Positions 42,458-51,939 are shown, counted from the stretch's first letter. The stretch: 64,000 bases of DNA from Tolypothrix sp. NIES-4075 (GCF_002218085.1 NZ_BDUC01000001.1:1323081-1387080), one strand, 5' to 3'. Program-made: numbers and translations. The notes: generated by a model from the letters alone, not told the origin.

Positions 42458-43513
42458 ATGAAGGGAAAATATCTGACCCTAATAGGTACAGCCTTTACCC
42501 TAGCAGTTACCAGCAATGTTGCTGTTGCTCAATCGTCCAAATTCCCAGAACAAAGGGAACTATTAAGCCAATCCACAAGCACCTCGCCAACGGAGATCAA
42601 GCTAAATGCCGATGCGATGGAAATTTTGTGTAAAGATTTCCCGTTGAATTCCCGTTGTCAAAAAGGCACCGCTGGAGCCAGCCCAAACACTCCAGCCAAC
42701 ACAACCGCACCGGGTCCCACAAGTCCGAACACAACTCCGGAAAACAGCACTCCCAGCAACCCGACAACTCCTGACACGACCAATCCAGGAAGCACTACAA
42801 CTCCTCCTGACACGACCAGTCCAGGAAGCACTACAACTCCTCCTGACACGACCAGTCCAGGAAGCACTACAACTCCTGACACGACCAATCCAAACAGGAC
42901 GAGTCCTGACAGCGGTACTCCCGGCACTACAATTCCGGAAAACAGCACTCCCAGCAACCCGACAACTCCTGACACAACCAATCCAGGAAGCACTACATCT
43001 CCGGATTCAAACAGCCCAACCAAAATTACTCCGGTTCCAGGAAGCACTACAACTCCCGACACAACTACTCCAGGTAGCACTACAACTCCGGAAAACAGCA
43101 CTCCCAGCAACCCGACAACTCCTGACACAACCAATCCAGGAAGCACTACATCTCCGGATTCGAGCAGCCCAACCAAAATCACTCCAGTTCCAGGCAGCAC
43201 GATAACTCCTGATTCGAGTACCCCAGGCAGCACGACAACTCCTGATTCGAGTACCCCAGGCAGCACGACAACTCCTGATTCGAGTACTCCAGGTAGTTTG
43301 ACAACTCCGGATTCGAGCAGCCCAACTAAAATCACTCCAGTTCCAGGCAGCACGATAACTCCGGATTCAACCAGCCCAGGTAGCACTACATCTCCGGATT
43401 CGACCACCCCAGGTAGCACAATCGAACCAAGCTCCAGTTCTCCAAGTACACTTCCAAATTCCGGTTCGGAAAAACTTCCTACTGGTGGAGCAAAAATGTT
43501 AGAACCACGCTAA
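42458..43513 (+). CDS. secreted Pro/Thr/Ser-rich repeat protein
   Basis: The protein has 351 residues from ATG 42458 (MKGKYLTLIGTAFTLAVTSN), a clear signal peptide with cleavage after VAVA-Q. A TTG at 42443 would only add residues in front. Residues about 35-65 are a normal short domain (LNADAMEILCKDFPLNSRCQ). From 70 to 330 the chain is low complexity, made of units such as PGSTTTPDTTS and DSSSPTKITPVPGST, followed by LPTGGAKMLEPR. The short Cys pair (CKDFPLNSRC) occurs in other cyanobacterial exported proteins. It is likely a surface or extracellular, possibly glycosylated, stalk. Function unknown. Confidence 0.8.
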   Translation: MKGKYLTLIGTAFTLAVTSNVAVAQSSKFPEQRELLSQSTSTSPTEIKLNADAMEILCKDFPLNSRCQKGTAGASPNTPANTTAPGPTSPNTTPENSTPSNPTTPDTTNPGSTTTPPDTTSPGSTTTPPDTTSPGSTTTPDTTNPNRTSPDSGTPGTTIPENSTPSNPTTPDTTNPGSTTSPDSNSPTKITPVPGSTTTPDTTTPGSTTTPENSTPSNPTTPDTTNPGSTTSPDSSSPTKITPVPGSTITPDSSTPGSTTTPDSSTPGSTTTPDSSTPGSLTTPDSSSPTKITPVPGSTITPDSTSPGSTTSPDSTTPGSTIEPSSSSPSTLPNSGSEKLPTGGAKMLEPR

Positions 43514-43642
43514 TTCAAACATAATCGCATTCTTGCCACCAGGGAATAGTCGGTTTGTCTAAGTGCCGATTATCAACTTCTAATGCTTGATTTAAAGATC
43601 GTGTTGATTAGAGTTGAAACGAAAAACGTCAGAAAATAAAAT

Positions 43643-43692
43643 TAAGCCTGCTTACTCTTGGGGTTTTCCAAAGTAATAAGCAGGCTTAATTT
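43643..43692 (+). terminator. strong hairpin terminator
   Basis: TAAGCCTGCTTA at 43643-43654 pairs perfectly with TAAGCAGGCTTA at 43677-43688; the inner TTACT/AGTAA bases add to it. ATTTTG follows. It sits between the secreted protein gene and the converging lspA gene and may serve both. Another hairpin (TGAGGAC...GTCCTCA) follows at 43723-43741. Confidence 0.75.
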
Positions 43693-43754
43693 TGTGAGGA
43701 TTTCAGTCTAAAGAAAGTTAAGATGAGGACTGAAGTCCTCACTACGAAGGAATG

Positions 43755-44279
43755 TTAAGGTGATCGCCTACTTGAAGCTTCTGTTTTTTGAAATGAGGAA
43801 ATCAGCAGGCAAACAATGCCGATACTAATAAATGAATCTGCCACATTAAATACAGGAAAGTTGATCAATCGAAAATCGAGAAAATCAACTACGTAACTTA
43901 AAATAAAGCGATCGATGCCATTGCCCATCGCTCCGCCTAAAATCAAGCCATAGCCTAGTTGATCCCAAAAATATAAGGCTGGACCAAAGCACGCTACCGC
44001 TATCAAAACTAAACTTACGGCAAATGATAAAAAGCGCAACAAATCTATATGTCCACTAAGTATACTCCAAGCTGCACCATCGTTTTTTACGTAGGTGAAA
44101 TGAAATATCCCCTGGATGAGTGGCAAAGTAGGTCTGTATATTATATTTCCTGTTTTTGATTCGATTATAGTTTCCAACTGCCAAGATTTTGCGGCTGACA
44201 CCACTTGGTTTTTTGTAACTTGGTCTAAGATAACAACTATGAAGGCAGCAATCCAAAAGAGGCGATTTTTTAAATGCAT
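43755..44279 (-). CDS. lspA: signal peptidase II (lipoprotein signal peptidase)
   Basis: The protein has 174 residues, with four membrane segments. The catalytic aspartates lie in GGAMGNGIDRF and VVDFLDFRLINFPVFNVADS. FHFTYVKNDGAAWSI is the conserved substrate pocket (usually VxNxGAAFS). It cleaves the signal peptides of prolipoproteins in the cytoplasmic membrane. The bioY gene lies upstream on the same strand, a pairing common in cyanobacteria, here with a 398-base gap. Confidence 0.95.
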   Translation of the reverse strand: MHLKNRLFWIAAFIVVILDQVTKNQVVSAAKSWQLETIIESKTGNIIYRPTLPLIQGIFHFTYVKNDGAAWSILSGHIDLLRFLSFAVSLVLIAVACFGPALYFWDQLGYGLILGGAMGNGIDRFILSYVVDFLDFRLINFPVFNVADSFISIGIVCLLISSFQKTEASSRRSP

Positions 44280-44677
44280 GGCAAATTAGTCAAGTGTCCA
44301 AAGTCAAGTGTCATTGGTCATTAGTCATCAGCTTTTGACAAACAACAAATGACCAAAAAAGGATGTTCGCGCAGCGTCTCCTTTGGAGAAGGATAAAGGA
44401 TAAAAAATAGGTTGATAGATGAATACAAGCCCATGCCACTCGTCTCAAGTCGAGCCAGCCGCTTGCGTATTTTCCCCACGCCACACCCCTCAAGGTCGGG
44501 AACCTCCGCACGGGGGTGGCTCCCGTTGTGCGGACTGGCGTGGGAAACCCGCCCACGACGGTGGCTCCTCAATTTATTGATGGCGCGTGAAAAAATTTAT
44601 TCCGATGTTTCTTGCTGCTCAATTTATTGATGGGGTTTACTTTATACTTCATACTTCATCCTTCAGTTGACATTGAA
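44280..44677. other. repeat-rich gap between lspA and bioY
   Basis: No gene. It contains AAGTCAAGTGTC-like short repeats, GGAGAAGGATAAAGGATAAA, and a GC-rich palindromic repeat (44455-44575) with GGCGTGGGAAACCCGCCCAC and GGTGGCTCC. The same repeat occurs at 55577-55720. Confidence 0.65.
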
Positions 44678-45268
44678 CTAATAAAACATTAAGTGTCGTA
44701 ATAGATACGCTATTACAGTAACGGCGCAGACTACAGCTAGTTGACCTGGTAGAGCAAACCAGGAGTATGTGAGGATTGCTTGCATCATTAATCGCAGAGT
44801 TTCTGTACCTTGAAAGTGAAAAATATAGCTGATAATCAAATAAGTAATACCGCAAACGTGGACAATTAACAAGCCACAAAAACAGCTAAACGCCAAAGTT
44901 TCTAGTTTAGGTCTAGCTTTAAAAGCTAACAAGCCACAAATCCAAGCTCCAGGAATAAAGCCCAACAGATAGCCAAACTGAGACTCTTTGATATAACCGA
45001 TACCGCCACCATCAGCAAAAACTGGTAACAAAGTCAACCCCATAACTAAATAGGCAATTTGCGATAGCGCACCCGCATTTTTGCCTCCTAAACAACCTAC
45101 CAGCAGCACTGCGCCAATTTGATATTTAACACCTAAAGAAAAAGTCTCAATTCCATGCTGACTCCAACTCCAAGGTAAAGTGATACCATAAGCCTCTAGG
45201 AAGGTGCCACCTATTGTCAGGAGTAAGCCAATCATCGACCATAGTAATTGATTGGAAGCAGCAAACAT
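44678..45268 (-). CDS. bioY: biotin transporter BioY (substrate-binding S component)
   Basis: The protein has 196 residues with six membrane segments. GGTFLEAYGITLPWSW, LGVKYQIGAVLLVGCLGGKN, AGALSQIAYLVMGLTLLPVF, GGIGYIKESQFGYLLGFIPG and the C-terminal PGQLAVVCAVTVIAYLLR match the BioY family. It takes up biotin, alone or with an ECF module (BioMN), which is not in the window. Confidence 0.92.
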   Translation of the reverse strand: MFAASNQLLWSMIGLLLTIGGTFLEAYGITLPWSWSQHGIETFSLGVKYQIGAVLLVGCLGGKNAGALSQIAYLVMGLTLLPVFADGGGIGYIKESQFGYLLGFIPGAWICGLLAFKARPKLETLAFSCFCGLLIVHVCGITYLIISYIFHFQGTETLRLMMQAILTYSWFALPGQLAVVCAVTVIAYLLRHLMFY

Positions 45269-45930
45269 TTACAAGGCAATAGCGAAAAGCAACAAGCTGT
45301 ATGAGTATTAATACTTGAACGGTATGTGTGTACTTGATTTGTGAAGTAGCACATTTTCTAAATGCCTTTTGGGAATAGATGCTTTCAAACGGATCGAGCA
45401 GTGCCGTCATCCCCATATGAGCGAGAAAACGCTCAGGCTTGCGGTTTCTTGTAATTCTAGTTCTTTTATGAATTAGGAATAATTTATAAGTTATTTAGCA
45501 ATTAGCGCTTTTGGCTTGCGATAGTTAAAAAGCAAACAAGTGCGATCGCCTTTCTTCTAATAAATATTCTATATTCTACCATATAAAGCCATAATTTTTT
45601 TGGCTTCTGTGCGATCGCCTATTTATTTTACTTAGTATTTGAGCGACCATTTATGTCAACTTCGTAACAAAACTTGAGTAAGTCGGACTTAACAACAAAA
45701 TAAATGCACTTGCAAAAAGTTGAAATTTAAAACTTAATAGTATAGCAAGGGACTGGGGACTCTTTACTGGGGACTGGGTGAAAAGTCTTTTTGTGTAAGA
45801 GCGTTTTCTCATCACATGATGTCTTAATCACCAAGGCTTTTGCTATATTAATAAAGTAAAGCTCTTCATCTGCATTCATCCGCTAGAGGGTGCGGTTAAT
45901 TATTTTGTACCTGGATTGCGATAGATACTC

Positions 45931-45963
45931 ATAAACCCGGTTTCTGCAAGAAACCGGGTTTAT
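45931..45963. repeat. perfect 15-bp hairpin with 3-base loop
   Basis: ATAAACCCGGTTTCT, loop GCA, AGAAACCGGGTTTAT. AAACCCGGTTTCT is a frequent intergenic hairpin in cyanobacteria. It lies 240 bases upstream of pstS. Confidence 0.85.
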
Positions 45964-46118
45964 CTTGGTTACGTTTATTTATTTCCAAGTGCTTAGATTT
46001 GTCTAAAATCCCCGCTTTCGCACGCTGAGTTTAATATGTAATATTTCTTACCAATATTTTTCCTATATCGCTAAATGGAATGATTTAATTTTTGATTTTT
46101 CGATGAACAACCTAAGTA

Positions 46119-46149
46119 TTTTTTACTTTGTTAACCTTCTGTTTACCCT
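46119..46149 (+). promoter_or_regulatory. Pho-box-like direct repeats before pstS
   Basis: GTTAACCTT (46130) and GTTTACCCT (46141) are spaced 11 bases apart, and a weaker T-rich repeat lies 11 bases upstream. Cyanobacterial Pho boxes are tandem 8-bp repeats of the (C/T)TTAACCT kind with 3-base spacers, bound by SphR/PhoB under phosphate starvation. Position, about 50 bases before the pstS start, is right. Confidence 0.6.
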
Positions 46150-46199
46150 AGAGCGGTATCTTAGAAACGCGTACTAAAAATTTACATAAAATAGACAAG

Positions 46200-47378
46200 A
46201 TGCTATCACGGCTAAATGTAATCAAAAGTAATCGTCTAACAGCTTCAATCTCAGTGTTAGCACTCTCCATGAGCCTAGCAGCTTGCGGCGGACAGCAAAC
46301 CGCAGAAAATCCCGGTACTACTTCTGGTACTGCTACTGAGACTACAGCTTCTAGCACTGGCAAATTGGATTTGGGTGGAAACGTAACCTTAACTGGTGCA
46401 GGTGCATCTTTCCCCGCACCGCTGTATCTAAGTTGGTTCGATGCGTTAAACAAAAAATACCCAACCCTGAAAGTAAACTATCAATCAGTTGGTAGCGGCG
46501 CTGGTGTTGAGCAATTTACCAAAGGTACGGTAGACTTTGGTGCTAGCGACGTAGCGATGAAGGATGAGGAAATCAGCAAGATACCAGCCGATCAAGGTGT
46601 ACTTTTGCTGCCAATGACCGCTGGTAGCATTGTTTTAGCTTACAATCTGCCTGATGTTCCAGACTTGAAGCTACCACGAGCAGTTTATACAGATATCTTA
46701 CTCGGCAAGATTAAGTCTTGGAATGACCCGAAAATTGCTGCTGCAAACGCTGGTGCAAAACTTCCCAATCAACCAATTACAGTTATTTATCGTTCTGATG
46801 GTAGCGGTACTACAGGTGTGTTCACAAAACACCTCAGTGCTATCAGCCCAGAGTGGAAAACTAAAGTTGGCGATGGCAAAAGTGTAAAATGGCCCGTGGG
46901 AGTTGGTGCTAAGGGTAATGAAGGCGTTACAGCGCAAGTCACACAAACTCAAGGCTCAATTGGTTACGTTGAGTACGGCTATGCTAAACAAAATGAACTC
47001 AAGTTTGCTGCATTGGAAAACAAGGCTGGTAAGTTCGTCGCAGCGAACGATCAGTCCGCAGCTAAAACTTTGGAAACAGTAACCTTACCAGCAGACTTGC
47101 GTGCCTTTATTACCGATCCAGAAGGTGCAGATTCTTATCCTATCGTTACATACACTTGGATTCTGGCTCACAAAAAATATGCTGATGCAGGAAAAGCCAA
47201 AGCTGTAGAAGCCATGATTGAGTATGGTTTAAATGAAGGTCAAAAGCAAGCTGTAGAACTAGGATATGTTCCTCTACCCGCAACGGTGATTACTAAGGTA
47301 GTAGCAGCAGCCGATGCCATCAGCCCAGATTATAAAATAGCTGTTGGAGCTACCAATAATAACAGCGCTAGCAAATAA
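46200..47378 (+). CDS. pstS: phosphate-binding protein PstS
   Basis: The protein has 392 residues. The lipoprotein signal peptide has the lipobox LAAC-G (SLAACGGQQ). TGAGASFPAPLYLSWFDAL, YQSVGSGAGVEQF, TVDFGASDVAMKDEEI, IYRSDGSGTTGVFTKHL and TQTQGSIGYVEYGYA form the phosphate pocket. It captures phosphate outside the membrane for PstCAB. First gene of the pst cluster. Confidence 0.97.
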   Translation: MLSRLNVIKSNRLTASISVLALSMSLAACGGQQTAENPGTTSGTATETTASSTGKLDLGGNVTLTGAGASFPAPLYLSWFDALNKKYPTLKVNYQSVGSGAGVEQFTKGTVDFGASDVAMKDEEISKIPADQGVLLLPMTAGSIVLAYNLPDVPDLKLPRAVYTDILLGKIKSWNDPKIAAANAGAKLPNQPITVIYRSDGSGTTGVFTKHLSAISPEWKTKVGDGKSVKWPVGVGAKGNEGVTAQVTQTQGSIGYVEYGYAKQNELKFAALENKAGKFVAANDQSAAKTLETVTLPADLRAFITDPEGADSYPIVTYTWILAHKKYADAGKAKAVEAMIEYGLNEGQKQAVELGYVPLPATVITKVVAAADAISPDYKIAVGATNNNSASK

Positions 47379-47534
47379 CGATCGCCAAAAGTCAACAGTC
47401 AACAGTCCAAAGAGTCAAGAGTTAAGAGTCCAAAACCAATGACCAATGACCTACTTTGACCAATGACCTACTTTGACCATTGAGTAATAAAGTTCGCTCC
47501 CGCATTTTCGCAACTATTTGATTTTTGCGTCTGT

Positions 47535-48485
47535 ATGACCACACAATCTCAGAATCCTCCATCAGGACTTAGACAACGATCGCAAGCCGAAAAGTCAGTA
47601 GATATTGGCTTTGTTTGGCTGACTCGTATTTTTGCTTTTGCGATCGCCTTTACTTTATTATGGATAGCATTCCAAGTATTCGTGGGAGCTATCCCAGCAA
47701 TCCAAAAATTTGGTCTGAGTTTCTTAGGTAAAAGCGCTTGGAACCCAGTCAATGATGATTATGGCGTACTACCTCAAGTTTACGGAACTCTCATGAGTTC
47801 GTTTATCGGTTTGTTGATAGCTGTACCCATTGGTGTTGGTACCGCTGTTATCCTCAGCGAGAATTTTCTCCCACCCAAAGTCAAGCTGGTACTAGTTTTC
47901 TTAGTAGAACTGCTAGCAGCAATTCCCAGCGTTGTCTATGGTATATGGGGTATTTTCGTCTTGGTTCCCCCCTTAACCAGCTTCGGAAAATGGCTGAATG
48001 CTTCTTTTGGCTTTTTGCCAATTTTTAGCACTGCACCTACAGGTCCAAATTTATTGATTGCAGGATTCATCCTTGCCATCATGACTTTGCCGATTATTAC
48101 GGCAATTTCCCGCGATGCGCTGATTTCTGTACCTCCTAGCTTGCGTCAAGCAGCTATAGGGTTGGGTGCAACTCGCTGGGAAACGATTTTGAAAGTTCTC
48201 ATCCCAGCAGCTTTTTCTGGTATTGTCGGTGCTGTGATGCTTGCACTCGGTCGGGCAATGGGCGAAACTATGGCTGTCACCATGTTAATTGGTAACTCCA
48301 ACAACATTAGTACCTCGCTATTTGCCCCATCAAATACGATTTCTTCTCTACTGGCAAACCAATTCGCTGAAGCTGGTGGTTTGCAAGTTGCATCTTTAAT
48401 GTACGCTGCCTTAGTCTTATTTGTGTTGACGCTGATTGTTAACATTTTGGCAGAGTTAGTCGTTCTCCGAGTCAAGCGGCTGTAG
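47535..48485 (+). CDS. pstC: phosphate ABC transporter permease PstC
   Basis: The protein has 316 residues with six membrane segments (FAFAIAFTLLWIAFQVFVGA; LMSSFIGLLIAVPIGVGTAV; VFLVELLAAIPSVVYGIWGI). LRQAAIGLGATRWETILKVLIPAA is the EAA coupling helix. It pairs with PstA. The 156-base gap to pstS holds AGTCAACAGTC repeats and a doubled CAATGACCTACTTTGAC. Confidence 0.96.
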   Translation: MTTQSQNPPSGLRQRSQAEKSVDIGFVWLTRIFAFAIAFTLLWIAFQVFVGAIPAIQKFGLSFLGKSAWNPVNDDYGVLPQVYGTLMSSFIGLLIAVPIGVGTAVILSENFLPPKVKLVLVFLVELLAAIPSVVYGIWGIFVLVPPLTSFGKWLNASFGFLPIFSTAPTGPNLLIAGFILAIMTLPIITAISRDALISVPPSLRQAAIGLGATRWETILKVLIPAAFSGIVGAVMLALGRAMGETMAVTMLIGNSNNISTSLFAPSNTISSLLANQFAEAGGLQVASLMYAALVLFVLTLIVNILAELVVLRVKRL

Positions 48486-48499
48486 ATAATTGGTATTAA

Positions 48500-49408
48500 A
48501 TGATGGCTTCTAATATTTCTGGCAATTCTCCCAGCGGATACAGCAGCGGTAGTCTGACTCGCGCTCCTTCGTCTCCCCGGACGATGTTCAACACAATTAT
48601 GACCGTTGTCGCCTTTATTTGTGCGGCTATGGCGGTTATACCATTGGTAGCTGTACTCGGTTACGTTATCTTTAAAGGGTTTAGCAGTCTCAATCTCAGC
48701 ATATTTACCGAACTACCACCACCACCTTTGAGAAAAGGTGGCGGCTTTGGGAATGCGATTTTGGGAACAATTTTGATGGTAGGAATCGCCGCAGCAATTA
48801 GCATTCCTTTGGGAGTGATGGCGGCAATTTATTTGACAGAGTTTAGCTCTGGAAAGACAGCGCGGGTAATACGTTTTGCTACCAACGTTCTCAGTGGAGT
48901 TCCCTCAATTATTGCCGGGGTATTTGCTTATGGGATTGTGGTTCTTACATTCAATAAGCTGGGGTTAGGTTCCTACTCCGCTTTAGCTGGAGGCGTTGCT
49001 CTCTCAATTTTGATGTTACCGATTATTCTGCGAACTACGGATGAAGCTTTGCAATTAGTATCACAAGATTTGCGACAAGCATCTGTAGGTATTGGCGCAA
49101 CTAAGTTTCAAACGGTGTCGCAGGTAGTTTTGCCAGCAGCTTTACCCGCAATTGTCACCGGATCGACTTTGGCGATCGCCCGCGCATCTGGAGAAACAGC
49201 ACCACTACTTTTCACAGCTTTATTTTCTCCGTTCTGGCCCGATGGCTTATTCAAACCCACAGCTTCCCTTGCTGTTTTGGTTTACAATTATGCTATATCT
49301 CCATTTAAAAATTGGCAGTCACTAGCTTGGGCAGCTTCTTTAATATTAGTGCTGTTGGTTTTATTAACCAGCATTATCACTCGTTGGGCGACTCGTCAGA
49401 AAGTTTAG
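48500..49408 (+). CDS. pstA: phosphate ABC transporter permease PstA
   Basis: The protein has 302 residues (or 301 from the second ATG at 48503). Six membrane segments, AIYLTEFSSGKTARVIRFAT, NVLSGVPSIIAGVFAYGIVV and the EAA helix LRQASVGIGATKFQTVSQVVLPAAL. It lies 14 bases after pstC. Confidence 0.96.
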   Translation: MMASNISGNSPSGYSSGSLTRAPSSPRTMFNTIMTVVAFICAAMAVIPLVAVLGYVIFKGFSSLNLSIFTELPPPPLRKGGGFGNAILGTILMVGIAAAISIPLGVMAAIYLTEFSSGKTARVIRFATNVLSGVPSIIAGVFAYGIVVLTFNKLGLGSYSALAGGVALSILMLPIILRTTDEALQLVSQDLRQASVGIGATKFQTVSQVVLPAALPAIVTGSTLAIARASGETAPLLFTALFSPFWPDGLFKPTASLAVLVYNYAISPFKNWQSLAWAASLILVLLVLLTSIITRWATRQKV

Positions 49409-49565
49409 TCAGTTGCGCGAATTGATATCATTCAGAATTTGGAAAAATAATTGTGGATTAACATCTTCCTATGGGAAGATTTTGACATAGCGATGGAAAT
49501 ATTTCAGGCTTAGTGACGATGGGTGCTTGCAACCCTGTTTTACAAAACTTAAACCTTCCTTATTT

Positions 49566-50372
49566 ATGACTACTAACATTGGTACGGTAAAAGATACGGA
49601 CACAGTATTGCGGACGGAGGGTGTTAACGTTTATTACGGCGATTTCCTAGCTGTAAAAAATATTTGGCTAGATATCCCCAAAAATAAGGCGACAGCCTTT
49701 ATTGGTCCCTCTGGTTGTGGTAAAAGTACATTGTTGCGATGCTATAACCGCTTAAACGACTTAATTGACAGCTTTCGAGCAGAAGGTAAGATTTTTTACT
49801 GCGGTAAGAATTTATACGCCTCAGACATCGATCCGGTAGAAGTGCGGCGTCGGATTGGAATGGTGTTTCAAAGACCAAACCCATTTCCCAAATCAATTTA
49901 TGACAATATTACCTTTGGCGCAAAAATTAACGGCTACAAAGGTGATATGGATGAATTGGTAGAAACCAGCCTGAGAAAAGCAGCTTTGTGGGATGAAGTT
50001 AAAGATAAACTCAAGCAAAGTGGCTTATCTTTGTCGGGTGGACAACAGCAACGCTTGTGTATTGCGCGAGCGATCGCTGTACAGCCAGATGTTATCCTCA
50101 TGGATGAACCTTGTTCGGCACTTGACCCGCTTTCCACCCTCAGAGTTGAAGAACTGATTAACGAACTCAAAGAGCAATATAGCATCGTCATCGTCACCCA
50201 CAACATGCAACAAGCAACACGGGTGTCAGATATGACAGCATTTTTCAACGTTGAACCCACAGAAAAAGGTGCTCGTATGGGCTATTTAGTGGAGTTCGAC
50301 AAAACAGAATTAATTTTCAACGACCCCAAACAGAAAGCAACCCAAGAGTACATTAGCGGTCGCTTTGGTTAA
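49566..50372 (+). CDS. pstB: phosphate ABC transporter ATPase PstB
   Basis: The protein has 268 residues from MTTNIGTVKDTDTVLRTEGV; the frame opens 13 codons earlier without family match. Walker A GPSGCGKSTLLRCYNRLND, Q-loop GMVFQRPNPFPKSIYDNI, signature LSLSGGQQQRLCIARA, Walker B VILMDEPCSALDP, and the H-loop IVTHNM are complete. Last gene of the pst cluster, followed by a strong terminator. Confidence 0.97.
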   Translation: MTTNIGTVKDTDTVLRTEGVNVYYGDFLAVKNIWLDIPKNKATAFIGPSGCGKSTLLRCYNRLNDLIDSFRAEGKIFYCGKNLYASDIDPVEVRRRIGMVFQRPNPFPKSIYDNITFGAKINGYKGDMDELVETSLRKAALWDEVKDKLKQSGLSLSGGQQQRLCIARAIAVQPDVILMDEPCSALDPLSTLRVEELINELKEQYSIVIVTHNMQQATRVSDMTAFFNVEPTEKGARMGYLVEFDKTELIFNDPKQKATQEYISGRFG

Positions 50373-50381
50373 ATATAGTAT

Positions 50382-50418
50382 TATCTCTGCTGTATTCTTC
50401 ACCGATACAGCAGAGATA
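50382..50418 (+). terminator. terminator of the pst operon
   Basis: ATCTCTGCTGTAT (50383-50395) and ATACAGCAGAGAT (50405-50417) form a perfect 13-bp stem with a 9-base loop, 10 bases after the pstB stop. Confidence 0.85.
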
Positions 50419-50460
50419 TTAATTAATTCGTAGTAAGCGCTGAAGCGCTTTCATCCACAA

Positions 50461-50531
50461 AGCGGGCGGCGGGAATCGAACCCGCATTATTAGCTTGGAA
50501 GGCTAAAGTTTTACCACTAAACTACGCCCGC
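50461..50531 (-). tRNA. trnG-TCC: tRNA-Gly (anticodon TCC)
   Basis: 71 nt without CCA. The acceptor stem GCGGGCG pairs with CGCCCGC. The anticodon stem-loop is TTAGC-CTTCCAA-GCTAA with anticodon TCC, and the T-loop arm is GCGGG-TTCGATT-CCCGC. The 3' CCA is not encoded. Confidence 0.97.
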
Positions 50532-50592
50532 AAGTTTCCAACCTCAATAATATAACACAATGTGTGATAATAGTTCAAGCAATTAATCAAAA

Positions 50593-51819
50593 TTAACGAC
50601 GCTGAATTTTGACGCGCACAAAGCGATTAACCAATTCTGGTACTGGTGTACCATTTGGAGAGCGAGCAGGCTGAAATTTTTCGCCTTGAAAAATAGAGTT
50701 AGCGAATTGTTGATATTTGCCTCTTTCTGCTGGTGCGATCGCTGGATCTTCAACTACAGCTTGGACAAAATTGCCAGCTTTATCAATCACCAAGGTAGCT
50801 AAAAACTCTTTCTCTGGAAGATCCGAATTAGGCTTGATCGAAAGCGAGTCAATTTGTTTTGAGTTACTACCTATATGTTCCGGTAAAATCAGACCTTCGG
50901 GTAAAGGATCTCGGTTCAAAATCCTCTGTTCGTCTGGAGTTAGTTCGTTTGGAGTTAAAAAACGCGAACTAACTATTATTGTTCCCCCTGTTGGCGGTTG
51001 TGGAGTTTTGGGGGTAGTAGGAGTTGGTGAATCTTCCCCAATTGGCTGACGTGGAGTTCTGCGACTTTGAGTTGGTGAATCTTCCCCAATTGGTTGACGT
51101 GGAGTTCTGCGACTTTGAGTTGGTGAATCTTCCCCAATTGGTTGACGTGGAGTTCTGCGACTTTGAGTTGGTGAATCTTCACCGATTGGCTGTCGTGGTT
51201 CAACTGGTGTAAATTTTGGTAACGGTGTTGGCTTTCCTAAACTGATTTCTTCACGAAAGCGTTTCCAAGGAAGATTACCAAATGATGTGGGTTTCGGTGT
51301 TGGTGTCGGTATCGGTGTTGGTGTGGGTGTCGGTGTGAATTTCTGTGTCGGTGTTCGTGTTGGTGTGGGTGTCGGTGTGAATATCGGCTTGGGTGTGGGA
51401 ACTAATTTTTTAGGAACGAGTTGAGTATTAGGTTTAGAGGCAAAAGTGTTTCTTTTTCTTTGTTTGCGAATAGCACCAAAATTTATCCCGCCAGAATTTT
51501 CATTTCTTGCCGTGACTGTTGAAGACTGTTGATTTGCTGAAGGTGGAGAGACTGTTTTAGCTTTTAATTGTGGTTTAGCTGGTTTACCTGGTTTAGCTTT
51601 TGATGAGGAAGGAGAAATCTCAATAACCTCAATCGGAACAATTGCTTGACTATCTCGTGGAAACCACAGACCAAACGCATTATTATAGCGCATTAGCCAG
51701 AACACAAGCAAATGCAAAGCAACTGAACTCGTGACTACAGCAATCCACAAACCGGGCGGATCGTTGTGTCGCCTTGATGTTACATCTTTTATTGAAGTTT
51801 GGTCAACCGATTGAGTCAT
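50593..51819 (-). CDS. TonB-like energy transducer with repeat linker
   Basis: The protein has 408 residues. A short cytoplasmic start, a membrane helix at about 24-42 (LWIAVVTSSVALHLLVFWLM), a proline-rich periplasmic linker (TPTPTPIPTPTPKPT), and a C-terminal TonB-like domain from about 310 (LATLVIDKAGNFVQAVVEDP ... FRVKIQRR-type end VNRFVRVKIQRR). The linker also contains four nearly perfect copies of the 16-residue unit TPRQPIGEDSPTQSRR (48 bp each, 51025-51190). TonB links the proton gradient to outer membrane receptors. ExbB/ExbD and receptors are not in the window. Confidence 0.8.
   Translation of the reverse strand: MTQSVDQTSIKDVTSRRHNDPPGLWIAVVTSSVALHLLVFWLMRYNNAFGLWFPRDSQAIVPIEVIEISPSSSKAKPGKPAKPQLKAKTVSPPSANQQSSTVTARNENSGGINFGAIRKQRKRNTFASKPNTQLVPKKLVPTPKPIFTPTPTPTRTPTQKFTPTPTPTPIPTPTPKPTSFGNLPWKRFREEISLGKPTPLPKFTPVEPRQPIGEDSPTQSRRTPRQPIGEDSPTQSRRTPRQPIGEDSPTQSRRTPRQPIGEDSPTPTTPKTPQPPTGGTIIVSSRFLTPNELTPDEQRILNRDPLPEGLILPEHIGSNSKQIDSLSIKPNSDLPEKEFLATLVIDKAGNFVQAVVEDPAIAPAERGKYQQFANSIFQGEKFQPARSPNGTPVPELVNRFVRVKIQRR
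51025..51190. repeat. 48-bp coding tandem repeat in the TonB-like gene
   Basis: Three full and one partial 48-bp copies, almost identical at DNA level, in frame. The low divergence suggests recent expansion. Confidence 0.88.
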
Positions 51820-51939
51820 ATTAGGTATTAGGTAATTGGTAATTGGTAATTGGTAATTGGTAAAAAAATATTCACCACTGACTACTAACTCCTAACTCCT
51901 AACTCCTACTCCTAACCACTAACCACTAACCACTATCCA

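Larger units (their letters stand above)
45269..46199. other. long gap upstream of pstS
   Basis: 930 bases without a gene. It contains two HIP1 sites, a perfect 15-bp hairpin (45931-45963) and, just before pstS, a Pho-box-like repeat. Confidence 0.6.

Noticed and set aside
42658..43419. 253-codon antisense frame in the Pro/Thr/Ser-rich gene
   Set aside because: Arises from the codon repeats of the sense gene; no homology and no start signal.
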